This document shows, piece by piece, positions 16,508-25,199 of a DNA stretch of 64,000 nt. Position numbers and translations under genes: made by a program. Under the pieces are notes generated by a model. It ran no database searches. It saw nothing but the letters and a program-made list of their open reading frames with translations, and was not told where the DNA came from. This DNA comes from Streptomyces mirabilis (GTDB lineage: Bacteria > Actinomycetota > Actinomycetes > Streptomycetales > Streptomycetaceae): positions 4,712,001 through 4,776,000 of the forward strand of contig NZ_JBCJKP010000001.1 of the NCBI RefSeq assembly GCF_039503195.1. Direction: 5' to 3'. Position 1 is the stretch's first letter. Each line of letters begins with the position of its first letter.

Positions 16508-19500
16508 TTGGCTGGTCGTACTCTGTCGTGTTGTCGTGTGGTAGTGCGCCGCGTGGGTTTGGCCGTCGTGGCGACTGCGGCTGTCGTGGGGATGATGAGT
16601 CCTCCGGTGTCGGCCGAGCCGGTGCCGACGGCCGATGAGGCGGTGATGGGGCCGTACGGCAAGTCGGTCCTGTACGAGTACCTCTACTCCGCGGGACGGA
16701 CCGGGTTCCTGCACCACACGTACGGCCAGGGATGGCGGTGGACGGACTACGCGACCGGAGAGTCGACGACGCCGGACATTCCGGCGGACGGCAGCGCGGG
16801 GCGGATCTTCAACACCCACGCCGACATGGTCGCCTATCAGACCGGCACGAGCGGGGTTGTGCTGATCGACCCGGCCGGCGGCGGCAAGCGCACCCTCCAG
16901 CTGCCGGAGGGCTTCACCCTCCGTTCCGTGCAGGGCGACACCGTCCTCGGCGTCGCGAACGGCGAGTGCCATCTCTTCCGTCTCACGTCGGACGGGTCGC
17001 TGGACGACCGCCCGGTGACGGACGTGCCCAGTGGCGCGACCTGCGGCCTGTCGTTCCTCCCGGACGTCGGTGATGGAAACGGTGTGGTCGTGCACTACCG
17101 GTCGGCCACCGGTGACGGCGTCGGTCTGGTGGATCTGTCGACGGCCCGGATGAGCGTACTGCCCGTGCCCCAGAGCTATTTGGGCAGCGTGCAGGTCACA
17201 CCCCAGGCCGTCGCCTGGTACGACTCCTCGGCCGGCGTCGAGCGGATCGTGTCGCGCGACGACCCGCAGGCCACGCCATGGAGCGTCCCGAAGCCGTACG
17301 CGCCGTACAGCGTCGTCCTCCGTCTTGTCGGCTCCCGGGTTCTACGGATGACCATGGACCCGGGCCGGACCGTCACCGTCGTGTCGTCCGACGGCGTCGT
17401 GACCAAACCCTTGGACCATGGCTGGGAGGCCTCCGACAATCTCCTTCCTGGCCCGGACGGGGATCTCCTCGTGAGCGGTGAACTGAACGGCGAATACGGG
17501 GTGCACCGCCTCTCCGAGTCCCCCGACGGCGGCCTGCAGCGCAGCGCCGTGCTGGACATCCCCTGGGTCCCCTCGCGCACCAGCTCGCTCGCCCTCTTCC
17601 AGGGACGCCTCGACACCGCGGACACCTACGTCGACAACGTGACGGCCTATCACGAGCGGAAGCTGGTCGTGTCCGGCACACCCTCGGTCATCACGCGGGA
17701 AAACCTCGGCGATGCCGACTCGTGCGGGGCAAGCGGCTGTCCGCTGTATCCGACCGGCGACGGTCGCGTCCTCTACCAGACCGTGTACGAGGGGAAGGCC
17801 GTACTGCGCCTCGTCGACAAGACGCAGCCGACCCCGGGCACGACGATCGACACGGGCCTGACCGGCCTGAGCGTCGAGAGTGTCTCCGGACGGTACGTCG
17901 CCTACCGCACCGCCACCGCGACCGTGGTGCGCGACCTCGACTCGGGCGCCGTGGTGCGCACCGCCTCGGCCGCGCCTGCGGCGCTGTGGGGCGCCACCCT
18001 GTGGCAGTCTGCGGGGGCGGGCAAGGTCACGGCCACCGACGTACGCACCGGGACGGTGAGCCGGACGCTGTCCGTGGGCACCTCGTGCACCCCGTCGTCC
18101 GTGCAGGCCACCGTCCGGTACGTGTATGTGGAGTGCGGCGCCGGCAAGGACACTGCCTTCTTGGCGAACCTCGCCGACGGGACGGTGCGCGGTCTGCCCA
18201 CCGGCTCGGCGCCCGGGCTGCTCGGCGACGGCTTCGTCGTACGTGTCGGCGCCGACCGGCAGGTCACCCTCACGGACGTCACGTCCGCGACTCCGGCGAC
18301 CCGCGTGCTGGGCACCGCGCGCGGCACGACTGCCGGTACGGATTGGACGGTTGATGCGTACGGTGGCCAGGTCGCGTACGTCGACGCGGACGAGAACGTG
18401 TACGTCGTTCCCACGGGCATCCCCGTCGGGGCGCTCAGCGTGACGGACTCGTCGGTGCCGGCGAGTGCGCACGTCGTGATGGAGGGACCCGCGTGGAAGC
18501 CCCGCTGGTGGATCTCGAAGCCCGTCGGCTTCTGGCAGCTCACGATCAAGAACCGGACGAGTGGAAAGACGGTGCGTACGCTCACTGGCGGTGAGGCACG
18601 CGGGCAGATCACGCCGAGTTGGGACGGCTGGACCGGCGTGACGGGCGTCGGCGTCCCGGACGCCACCTATGCCTGGACCGTCACCGCCTGGCCCGCGGAC
18701 GGGCAGGGACCGGAGGTGGTGAAGTCCGGCTCGGTGAAGATCACCGGCGCCCAGGCGGCGTACCACGACTTCGTGGGTCGCGACCGCAGCGGCGACCTGC
18801 TCACCCTCAACTCCTCCGGAGCCTTCACGTTCCAGCAGGGCACGGGCACGGGCACCTTCTCCGGCAAGACCTCGGCCAGCGGCTGGCCGACCTCCGCCGC
18901 CGCGGTGCCGTTCGGGACCGGCGACGACCAGTGCAACAGCGTGCTGGTCCGGCTCGGGAGCGGAGAACTGCGCGACTACCGCGCGGGCTGCGGGGCCCTC
19001 AAGCCGAGCACGCCGTACACCTCGCTCGGCACCGGGTGGAACGCCTACGACAGCCTCACTGCCCCGGGTGACCTGACCGGCGACAGCCGCCCCGACCTGC
19101 TTGCTCGCAACGAGTCCACCGGTGACATCTACCTGTTTGCCGCGCAGAGCGACGGGTCGCTTGCGGCGGGCAAGAAGATCCGTACGGCATGGACCGCCTA
19201 CACGAGGATCGTGGGCGCGGGAGACCTCGACGGCGATGGCTACGGCGATGTGCTGGCGCGGGACAAGGCCGGAACCCTGTACCGCTACAACGGCACGGGG
19301 ACGGGCCTGTTGAAGGACCGCGTGAAGGTCTTCTCGAACTGGGGCGGGTCGTACAACGCCGTCGTCGGCGTCGGCGACATCAACGGCGACGGGAAGAGCG
19401 ACCTCGTCGAGCGGGACACGGCGGGCAATCTGTACCGCAACAACGGTGACGGCAAGGGGTCGTTCGGGGCGCGAGTGCAGATCGCCACCGGCTGGCAGGG

Positions 19501-19519
19501 CTACAAGGGCATTTTTTAG
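16508..19519 (+). CDS. large secreted FG-GAP/VCBS-repeat protein
   Basis: TTG 16508 follows GGGGAGGG; 1003 residues. A signal peptide covers about 1-36 (VGLAVVATAAVVGMMS, then VSAEP). Residues 50-680 form repeated beta strands like a WD/beta-propeller array. A FlgD-like Ig domain occurs around 690-745 (FWQLTIKNRTSGKTVRTLTG). The C-terminal 260 residues contain FG-GAP/VCBS repeats with Asp-rich loops (DLDGDGYGDVLARD, DINGDGKSDLVERD) that bind calcium in integrin-like folds. Such proteins are common extracellular proteins of Streptomyces, with carbohydrate- or surface-binding roles inferred only. Monocistronic. TTG start noted as unusual. Confidence 0.85.
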   Translation: MAGRTLSCCRVVVRRVGLAVVATAAVVGMMSPPVSAEPVPTADEAVMGPYGKSVLYEYLYSAGRTGFLHHTYGQGWRWTDYATGESTTPDIPADGSAGRIFNTHADMVAYQTGTSGVVLIDPAGGGKRTLQLPEGFTLRSVQGDTVLGVANGECHLFRLTSDGSLDDRPVTDVPSGATCGLSFLPDVGDGNGVVVHYRSATGDGVGLVDLSTARMSVLPVPQSYLGSVQVTPQAVAWYDSSAGVERIVSRDDPQATPWSVPKPYAPYSVVLRLVGSRVLRMTMDPGRTVTVVSSDGVVTKPLDHGWEASDNLLPGPDGDLLVSGELNGEYGVHRLSESPDGGLQRSAVLDIPWVPSRTSSLALFQGRLDTADTYVDNVTAYHERKLVVSGTPSVITRENLGDADSCGASGCPLYPTGDGRVLYQTVYEGKAVLRLVDKTQPTPGTTIDTGLTGLSVESVSGRYVAYRTATATVVRDLDSGAVVRTASAAPAALWGATLWQSAGAGKVTATDVRTGTVSRTLSVGTSCTPSSVQATVRYVYVECGAGKDTAFLANLADGTVRGLPTGSAPGLLGDGFVVRVGADRQVTLTDVTSATPATRVLGTARGTTAGTDWTVDAYGGQVAYVDADENVYVVPTGIPVGALSVTDSSVPASAHVVMEGPAWKPRWWISKPVGFWQLTIKNRTSGKTVRTLTGGEARGQITPSWDGWTGVTGVGVPDATYAWTVTAWPADGQGPEVVKSGSVKITGAQAAYHDFVGRDRSGDLLTLNSSGAFTFQQGTGTGTFSGKTSASGWPTSAAAVPFGTGDDQCNSVLVRLGSGELRDYRAGCGALKPSTPYTSLGTGWNAYDSLTAPGDLTGDSRPDLLARNESTGDIYLFAAQSDGSLAAGKKIRTAWTAYTRIVGAGDLDGDGYGDVLARDKAGTLYRYNGTGTGLLKDRVKVFSNWGGSYNAVVGVGDINGDGKSDLVERDTAGNLYRNNGDGKGSFGARVQIATGWQGYKGIF

Positions 19520-19730
19520 CCGACGTCAGTGCCTGGGCGACGCATGTCATGCCCTCGGCGAGGCCCGGTAGCGGCCGGAATGACCGTCACTGACCGATCC
19601 GGCGAGAGCTCCGGACCAGAAGGCTTCTGACATCCGCGGCTGACATCAACGCCACCGGACGGAGGCGTACACCAGCGCCTCCGTCCGGCCGTCGAACCAG
19701 CCGATGACCGCAGCCGGAGCAAGGTCGGAG
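19520..19730. other. AICE flank preceding att copy
   Basis: GCTGACATCAACGCCACCGG at about 19637 followed 90 bases later by the tRNA-Arg core. The same order is seen at 14829-14944 and, degraded, at 31420-31540. No gene. Confidence 0.5.
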
Positions 19731-19777
19731 CGAACTCCTAAAGCGGGTGTCGCAGGTTCGAATCCTGCCGGGGCACA
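19731..19777 (+). repeat. att site: second copy of tRNA-Arg(CCU) 3' half
   Basis: 43 bases (CGAACTCCTAAAGCGGGTGT...) identical to 7267-7309, then one G shorter in the acceptor strand. Contains the anticodon loop, T arm (GGTTCGAATCC) and acceptor 3' strand but no 5' half. Together the two copies bracket 12.5 kb. Confidence 0.8.
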
Positions 19778-19782
19778 CGACT

Positions 19783-19823
19783 AAGGGCCAGTTCAGAGGC
19801 TTGATCCTCTTGAACTGGCCCTT
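19783..19823. terminator. hairpin after tRNA-Arg fragment
   Basis: AAGGGCCAGTTCA pairs with TGAACTGGCCCTT, with an inner AGAGG/CCTCT pair, followed by TTTG. It has the same place relative to the tRNA piece as the hairpin at 7320. Confidence 0.7.
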
Positions 19824-20030
19824 TGCCGTGATCGCGGCCGTGCCACAAGGTCCGCTAAGAGTCCACATCACCCCGCGTCTTGCGGATCACCGAGCCGAGC
19901 CGATCGGCGATCTCACGATCACGGCCGCTGACTCGCCATCAGCAGGGAGCAGGCCCCCGCCGCGCCGGCCGACGGGGTCCGGGCCTGCATCCACTGCCGG
20001 CCAGACGCTGAGCTCGGGATACTCGGGTAG

Positions 20031-20178
20031 TCAGGCGCTGCGCGACTTCCGGCCAGCCGCCTTCTTCCCCGTGGTCTTCTTCGCTGCAGCCTTCTTGGCA
20101 GGCGCCTTCTTCGCCATCTTCTTCGAGGCAGCCTTCTTGCGAGGCTTCATCTTCCAGCGCCGGGGGTTGCCGTGCACA
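20031..20178 (-). pseudogene. Lys/Ala-rich histone-like C-terminal tail fragment
   Basis: Reading the minus strand into TGA 20031 gives NPRRWKMKPRKKAASKKMAK continued by KAPAKKAAAKKTTGKKAAGR-type repeats, like the basic tails of Streptomyces HupS or Ku-like DNA-binding proteins. The upstream domain is missing; from about 20179 the DNA is an IS5 fragment in the opposite direction, so the insertion seems to have cut the gene. Confidence 0.5.
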
Positions 20179-20475
20179 TCGAAGATCACCGCGAGTACGG
20201 AAACTGGCGCGGGGTCTACAACCGGTTGCGGATGTGGGTGGTCGACGGCACCTGGAGCGGGCCTTCACCGAGATGATGACCCAGGCCGACGCCGATGAGG
20301 ACCTGAATTGGGCGGTCTCGGTGGACTGCACCATCGTGCGCACGCATCAGCACGCGGCCGGGGCCCGTAGAAAAGGGCCCCGGCCGGCGAGCCCCACGAC
20401 CATGCCACCGGCCGCTCCCGCAGAGGACTGAGCACCAAGGTCTGCCGCGCCGCAGACGGGAACTGCCGGCTCCAG
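20179..20475 (+). pseudogene. IS5-family transposase, N-terminal fragment with frameshifts
   Basis: Pieces read EYGNWRGVYNRLRMWVVDGT, ERAFTEMMTQADADEDLNWA, SVDCTIVRTHQHAAGARRKG and, in a third frame, ATGRSRRGLSTKV. This is the first half of an IS5-type transposase including the first catalytic Asp (VDCT). At least two single-base shifts. The rest is lost at the TetR gene boundary. Confidence 0.8.
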
Positions 20476-20477
20476 GG

Positions 20478-21062
20478 TCAAGAAACTGGCAGGGCGATGC
20501 TGTCGATCGCGGCGTCGGCGATTCGGTTCCTGGTCTTCGCGTCGACCCCTGCCTTGGCGAGCGCTTCGAGCCCGCGATGCGTGGTGAGGATCAGTCCGCC
20601 GAGCGCCTCGGCGTCGGCGGCCGGATCCAGGTGCCCGGCGCGCTGCGCCTGCTCGACAAGCTGGCGGCAGCTGTCGAGCAGCACTTCGTACGCCGCGAGT
20701 GACCTGGTCGCGATGGCGTCGTTCTCCGACGCCAGTTCGGCCGTGGCCTTGGCCAGCAGACAGCCAGGCTGACCAGTGTGGTTGTCCGGCGCCGTGAGCC
20801 ATTTGCGGAGGCGGTCGAGGGCCTGGTCCTCCGGGCCTTCGAGCAGGGCGGCGGCGCCCTCGTCGGAGCTTGCGCAGTACTCCTCGAATATTCGCTGGAA
20901 CAGGGCCTCCTTGTCGCCGAACGCGCCGTAGAGGCTTCCCTTGCTGAGCCCTGTCGCGCGGGAGAGATCGTCGACCGAGGTGCCGTGGTACCCGGTTTCA
21001 TTGAACTGCCGGCGCACAGTGGCCAGGACGTCTTGCTCGCTGAATTTCCGTGGTCGCCCCAT
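20478..21062 (-). CDS. TetR-family transcriptional regulator
   Basis: A 194-residue protein. The N-terminal HTH is clear (VLATVRRQFNETGYHGTSV, then GLSKGSLYGAFGDKEALFQ at about 38-57). The C-terminal ligand domain has one Cys (GCLLAKATAEL), typical of TetR_C members controlling divergent oxidoreductases. It is divergent from the SDR gene starting at 21119, and the shared 56-bp gap holds two imperfect palindromes, so it probably represses the SDR and itself. The RBS is very close to the ATG (GGAGGC). Ligand unknown, perhaps a quinone or xenobiotic. Confidence 0.9.
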   Translation of the reverse strand: MGRPRKFSEQDVLATVRRQFNETGYHGTSVDDLSRATGLSKGSLYGAFGDKEALFQRIFEEYCASSDEGAAALLEGPEDQALDRLRKWLTAPDNHTGQPGCLLAKATAELASENDAIATRSLAAYEVLLDSCRQLVEQAQRAGHLDPAADAEALGGLILTTHRGLEALAKAGVDAKTRNRIADAAIDSIALPVS

Positions 21063-21079
21063 GCCTCCATGGTACGCAG

Positions 21080-21100
21080 TTCTGAACCATCGGTCCAGAA
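21080..21100. promoter_or_regulatory. TetR operator, imperfect palindrome
   Basis: TTCTGAACC-ATC-GGTCCAGAA, one mismatch between the 9-bp arms. A related sequence (GGACCGTATGTTCAGAA) overlaps the SDR start at about 21112-21128, so two operators are likely. Their place in the divergent gap fits repression of both genes. Confidence 0.6.
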
Positions 21101-21118
21101 CCTGTTATTGTGGACCGT

Positions 21119-21898
21119 ATGTTCAGAACTAGCATTTCACCCGACACCACTGAGTTCGCAGGAAAGCGCGCGATCGTCACGGGAGGCACTCGCGGGATCG
21201 GCGCGGCCATCGTGCAGCGGCTGCTCGACGGCGGCGCGACCGTCGTCACCACGGCGCGTAACGCCTCCGACGAGACGCCGAAGGCCGCCACCTTCATTCA
21301 GGGCGACATCGGCACGCTCGCGGGCGTGCAGGCATTCACTGCAGCAGCGCTCGACGAACTCGGCGGCGTCGACATCGTGGTGAACAACGCGGCGGCGGCA
21401 CGCGCCCACATCGGGGGCATCTCCTCCATCCCCGATGAGGAATGGATCGACGCACTCGACCTCAACTACCTGTCCGCCGTGAGGGTCAACAACGCGCTGC
21501 TGCCGGCGCTGCGCGAGGCCGGGTCGGGCAGCGTGATCGTCAACATCTCATCGGGAGCGGCCCTCACGCCGGCGCCGCCATTGGCTCACTACGGTGCCGC
21601 CAAGGCCGCCCTTAACACCTACAGCAAAGCGCTCGCTTCCGAGCTCGCTCCTGCCGGAATCCGCGTCACCACGATCATCCCCGGCAACGTGCTCACCCCG
21701 GGCGCCGACGCGATCCGCCAGAACTTCGCCGACGCGATGGACGTCCCGCTTGCCGCCACCACAGCGGGCATCCCTCTGGGGCGTCCCGGAGACCCGCGCG
21801 ACATCGCCGAGGCCGTCGCCTACCTCGCATCGGACCGGGCTCAGTGGGTCACCGGAGTAAGCCTGACAGTCGACGGCGGTGAACTCCCCGTCATCTAG
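21119..21898 (+). CDS. SDR-family NAD(P)-dependent oxidoreductase
   Basis: 259 residues from ATG 21119 (GTG 21110 is in frame). Rossmann motif TGGTRGIG, NNAA structural motif, catalytic Ser in VNISSG and YGAAK active site, and a C-terminal GVSLTVDGG typical of classical SDRs. Substrate unknown. No Shine-Dalgarno precedes either start and the second operator overlaps the start codon, so translation may be leaderless with the promoter under TetR control. Divergent from the tetR gene at 20478. Confidence 0.9.
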   Translation: MFRTSISPDTTEFAGKRAIVTGGTRGIGAAIVQRLLDGGATVVTTARNASDETPKAATFIQGDIGTLAGVQAFTAAALDELGGVDIVVNNAAAARAHIGGISSIPDEEWIDALDLNYLSAVRVNNALLPALREAGSGSVIVNISSGAALTPAPPLAHYGAAKAALNTYSKALASELAPAGIRVTTIIPGNVLTPGADAIRQNFADAMDVPLAATTAGIPLGRPGDPRDIAEAVAYLASDRAQWVTGVSLTVDGGELPVI

Positions 21899-22135
21899 CT
21901 CCCGGTTCGGTCAGCCTCTTGTACGGCCCACAACGACCCCGGCGGCGCGAGAGCTGTCCCACGCCGCCGGGCGTCAAGTCGAGCAGCTGACCGACCAGGG
22001 TCGGGCTCGTGAGTGCTCCGCGTCCAGCAGCCTTTTACAACGCAGTACCGCGAGCTGGTTCATCTGGGTGCCTCATGTACTGCGTAGGGCAGCGAGGCGG
22101 CGCTCAAGAAAAGGGCCGACGGCGGGACACGTCAG

Positions 22136-22167
22136 AGGGGCTGCAACGACCGGGTGTTGCAGCCCCT
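22136..22167. terminator. 12-bp perfect hairpin
   Basis: AGGGGCTGCAAC, loop GACCGGGT, GTTGCAGCCCCT. It lies in relic DNA downstream of the SDR gene and may terminate it. Confidence 0.5.
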
Positions 22168-22406
22168 TTGGTAAAACCGAGTGTGTCGTTCGCAGGTGTC
22201 GCTGCCCAGATGCATGCCAGATGGCGTCGACCGGCGTGATCGCCTGGCGGATCGACGCCATCTGATCCGGGCATACGTGTGCCCCCGGCATGGCTGCTGG
22301 GGGCACTCAATCAGTGCAGCAGCGAAATACAGCAACCTCAACGACCGAATCCGACCAGCCGCGTCTTCGTATGGCTGAAGCGCGACCTGCATGACCCTCA
22401 ACGGCT

Positions 22407-22436
22407 GATCTCTACAGAGCTACGGATCAGAAGGTG
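22407..22436. repeat. repeat resembling tRNA-Arg(ACG) anticodon arm (att relic)
   Basis: The sequence ending GAGCTACGGATCAGAAGGTG matches 15760-15789 over 30 bases with three differences, and matches the anticodon loop and 3' stem of tRNA-Arg(ACG). It is positioned 110 bases downstream of an integrase relic, where attP is expected. Confidence 0.45.
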
Positions 22437-22546
22437 CACGACGCAGATGGTCGCGTGCCACATCCGTGCCAGATGCAGGGGTCAGCCGCGGTCAACAAGG
22501 GCGACTGCCGGGCATCGACATGCCCCGCTGACATCAACGAGCACGG

Positions 22547-23100
22547 TCACTGACGACCGGGACGCCCCCTGAGCAGCCGATCCATGACGCGTGGCCTCGC
22601 GCTGTGTGTCCTGCACGACGTGCGTGTAGACGTCCATGGTGACGCTGATCTGGCTGTGCCCGAGGATCTCCATCACGACGCGGGGCGCGACTCCGGCCGC
22701 CGTGAGGAGAGTGGCCGTACCGTGCCGGGCGTCGTGCAGCCGGACGACTCGGATGCCGGCGAAGTCGGCGATGCGGGTGAAGGAGCGGTAGACGTTCCGC
22801 GGCTCGACCTGGGCCGGTGCGGGTGGTGAAGACGTAGCCGGATGCCTGCCACTTCTCCCCCGCCCTGACGCGTGCGGCGGACTGCCGCATCCGGTGCCAG
22901 CGCAGCGGGGCGATACAGAGCGCGGGCAGCGGTACGGCGCGACGACGGCGGCTCTTCGGATCGTCGTCGTGCAGGACGCCACGGCGGCGCTGCGTCTGAT
23001 GACGGACGTACAGGACACGGTTGTCGAGGTCGAGACCGGACCAGCGAAGGCCGGTGCTGACTCTGACCAGGAGGGTCGAATCTCAGCCCGTTCTCGTCGA
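22547..23100 (-). pseudogene. second tyrosine integrase relic (C-terminal half)
   Basis: Segments in three frames: RRAVVAPYRCP-type shift, then RMRQSAARVRAGEKWQASGY, VEPRNVYRSFTRIADFAGIR, RLHDARHGTATLLTAAGV, EILGHSQISVTMDVYTHV and a C-terminus MDRLLRGRP ending at TGA 22547. It carries the catalytic H-x-x-R and Tyr region of AICE integrases. Frameshifts near 22580, 22810 and 22960; the N-terminal half is replaced by unrelated sequence next to the SDR gene. Very similar to the integrase at 7336-8527. Confidence 0.82.
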
Positions 23101-23157
23101 GGGCATCGAAGACGGTGGCCCGGCTCCCACCCGACTGACGACGGCGGGCTCGAGCCG

Positions 23158-23856
23158 TCACCGATTGGCGTACAGCGCTTCCAGTTCCCCCGAGAGTGCG
23201 GCACGTACGTTGCGGGTGACCTCGTCGACGAGCACTTCGGGTTCGTCATTGAGCAGCGCCGTCATCGTCTTGTCGGCCACCTCGGAGGCAAGGATCTTCG
23301 GGGAGTCGATATCCGCCGCCAAGTCGGTGTCGACATAGCCGGCATGCACGCCGACCACCAGCGTGCCCTGCTCCCGCAGCGCCAGTCGGAAGGCATTCGT
23401 CAGCGACCACTGAGCGGACTTGGAGGCCGCGTAGCTCGGAAACTGCCTGTTGGCCACCCACGACGCCACGGACAGCATATTGACCAGCGCTCCGCCGCCA
23501 TTGGCGGCCAGTACGGGCGCGAACGCACGCGACACAGCCCAGGTGCCGAAGTAGTTGACCTCCATCTCGCGCCTGGCACCGTCGAATGCCCCCTCGAGAA
23601 GGGACGGGCCACCAGTGACCCCGGCGTTGTTGATGACGATGCTGACATCATCGGCGGCACGTGCTGCTGCAGCGACCTGCTCCTCGTCGGTGACGTCCAG
23701 TCGCAGCGAAACAAGCCCAGGACCCCGGATGGTCTCCGGTTCCCGGGCACCGGCGTAGACCTTGGTGGCGCCGTGAGCGAGCAGTGCCTGGGCGAAGGCC
23801 GACCCGATGCCACGGTTGGCTCCGGTGACAAGGGCTACCGAACCCTTGATGTCCAT
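23158..23856 (-). CDS. SDR-family oxidoreductase
   Basis: ATG 23856 has GGAGGG upstream; 232 residues (an upstream extension to 24072 is in relic DNA and not favoured). TGANRGIG cofactor motif, NNAG, YAASK active site, and a C-terminal region without the usual Gly-rich end. It resembles the YciK/DltE-like SDRs often induced with stress genes. Substrate unknown. It abuts the truncated integrase, so its 3' neighbourhood has been rearranged, but the gene appears complete (ELEALYANR end). Confidence 0.88.
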   Translation of the reverse strand: MDIKGSVALVTGANRGIGSAFAQALLAHGATKVYAGAREPETIRGPGLVSLRLDVTDEEQVAAAARAADDVSIVINNAGVTGGPSLLEGAFDGARREMEVNYFGTWAVSRAFAPVLAANGGGALVNMLSVASWVANRQFPSYAASKSAQWSLTNAFRLALREQGTLVVGVHAGYVDTDLAADIDSPKILASEVADKTMTALLNDEPEVLVDEVTRNVRAALSGELEALYANR

Positions 23857-24282
23857 GATCACCCTCCTTGACTGCGGATCCGGAGGACTCCCTTCTCCTG
23901 ACGCTAGGCCCCGGACGGCGGCTGGTCCACCCGGCAACCTGACCGCACCTGTGACGGTGCCCTTACGCACTCGATGGCGGACCCGGCCGATCGGACCTCG
24001 GGGACGAAGAGGCTCTGTGTCCGCCGCGTGCCCGATCCAACGGGATACGGCGCACGGGAAAGAGGGCCACACCGGCGCTCCGGCCCAGGTCAGAAGCCTC
24101 CCAGGTCAGCCCACGTCCGTATCAGTCGTCTTCCAAACAGGTGCTCCAGGAACGGGCAGCGACGCTGACAGGGCAGACTTCGCAGCCACGTGATCAAGGT
24201 CGCGACACCGTCCCACGAGCGTGCCAGAACGACGGGGGAGCCGCGGGGAACCACGGGCACACGGGGGGGGTGGAAAAGAGAG
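23857..24282. other. relic flank, no gene
   Basis: 23857-23900 is the SDR promoter region. 24215-24260 (CGTGCCAGAACGACGGGGGA, then CGCGGGGAACC) is the integrase-downstream repeat also seen at 10960, 24890 and 27600. Confidence 0.45.
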
Positions 24283-24315
24283 CGGCCCACGACCAGACGT
24301 GCTGGTCAGGGGCCG
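24283..24315 (-). terminator. terminator of tRNA-Tyr fragment
   Basis: CGGCCCACGACCAG with CTGGTCAGGGGCCG around ACGTG; on the minus strand it is followed by CTCTCTTTTCC. It lies just after the tRNA-Tyr 3' end. Confidence 0.6.
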
Positions 24316-24328
24316 ATTCCCACTGGCT

Positions 24329-24379
24329 TGGCGGTGCCAGGATTCGAACCTGGGTAGGCATAGCCGACAGGCTTACAGC
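24329..24379 (-). repeat. att relic: 3' half of tRNA-Tyr(GUA)
   Basis: On the minus strand the sequence runs from the anticodon loop (CTGTAAG, anticodon GTA) through the long variable arm and T arm (CCCAGGTTCGAATCCTGG) to CACCGCCA. A long variable arm plus GTA identifies tRNA-Tyr. No D arm or 5' acceptor strand is present, so this is a recombination-site copy of an element, not a gene. Confidence 0.72.
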
Positions 24380-24450
24380 TTCCAGGCGCGCGGGCGAAAG
24401 GCTTCCGGCAAGCGCTGTGCCCCGGGTCGGGTCCAGTCCAGACTGGCCCC

Positions 24451-24849
24451 ATGGCCAAGGGCGAGCATCGTGCAACTTTCAAAGAGATCATGGACTCTTT
24501 GGACCCCGGGAGCACCCATGACGTCTGGCTCTCCGTCGTGAACACCGGCGTGATCGACGGTTGGGCCGGAGGTACCTGGCACCTGACCGGACAAGAACTG
24601 GACGTACGAGTCGCCCGACGACTCGCGGTCAGCGCCGACCTGATGGTGTGGGGACGCGGGGGCAGCACTCAGCTGGAGGACGTGCCCGCCGAGCAGCGCG
24701 CCGCAGTCTGGGAAATGGCCAGCCGACGTTACAAGGGCCCCGGCGGCAAGGTCGAAGCTCCCGAATGGCCGGAGGAACCGCTCTACTGCGCCTTCAAGTT
24801 CGTCTCGGAGGATGGACGAAACCTGCTGCTGATTAACGAGTCCTGCTGA
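24451..24849 (+). CDS. hypothetical protein, 132 residues
   Basis: ATG 24451; the product MAKGEHRATFKEIMDSLDPG has balanced codon use and amino-acid composition, with motifs DVWLSVVNTGVIDGWAGG and a C-terminal Cys. No membrane segment, no recognised family. It lies beside the tRNA-Tyr att relic and could be cargo of that element. Confidence 0.6.
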   Translation: MAKGEHRATFKEIMDSLDPGSTHDVWLSVVNTGVIDGWAGGTWHLTGQELDVRVARRLAVSADLMVWGRGGSTQLEDVPAEQRAAVWEMASRRYKGPGGKVEAPEWPEEPLYCAFKFVSEDGRNLLLINESC

Positions 24850-25038
24850 AGTGGCGCAGCACCGAGAGAAACCACGGCCACGTGCCCGTTGCGTGCCCGT
24901 ATCGAGGGGAAGCGGCGGGGAACGACGGGGAGTCACAGCAAGGGCCGACCATCGCCGCAGCTCAGCGAAGTGCCAGATCAGTCTTGACCCGCAACCGGAC
25001 TCTTCGAAGCTGGTGCTCTGCCGCATCGTCAGGTACGG
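24850..25038. other. integrase-downstream repeat relic
   Basis: 24882-24938 (CGTGCCCGTTGCGTGCCCGT, then GGCGGGGAACGACGGGGAG) is another copy of the AICE flank sequence. No gene. Confidence 0.5.
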
Positions 25039-25190
25039 ATGATTCCGCCGTTGACGGTGCGGATGGCGCGGGCGAGCAATCCGCGGCGCACGGCGGTCAT
25101 GTGGGTTCGTGACCGGTTGGACGAGCTGTTCACCGATGAGCGCTTCGCCGACTGGTATCCGGTTGATGGGCGACGGGGGTTGTCGCTGCG
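25039..25190 (+). pseudogene. IS1182-family transposase, N-terminal fragment
   Basis: MIPPLTVRMARASNPRRTAV followed by MWVRDRLDELFTDERFADWY and PVDGRRGLS matches the N-terminus of IS1182-type transposases. Similarity stops at about 25190, leaving 50 of roughly 500 residues. Confidence 0.78.
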
Positions 25191-25199
25191 GGCCTGGTC

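Larger units (their letters stand above)
21899..22546. other. AICE relic flank
   Basis: No gene. Holds a terminator-like hairpin (22136), the CAGTGCAGCAGCGAAATACA repeat (22312-22340), and the tRNA-Arg(ACG)-like core at 22407-22436, all next to the second broken integrase. Confidence 0.5.

Noticed and set aside
19747..20298. 183-residue plus-strand frame starting in the att site
   Set aside because: Begins inside the tRNA-Arg fragment and is antisense to the Lys-rich tail (Phe/Ala-rich shadow).
24329..24379. complete tRNA-Tyr gene
   Set aside because: No D arm, 5' acceptor strand or anticodon 5' stem; only the 3' half is present.
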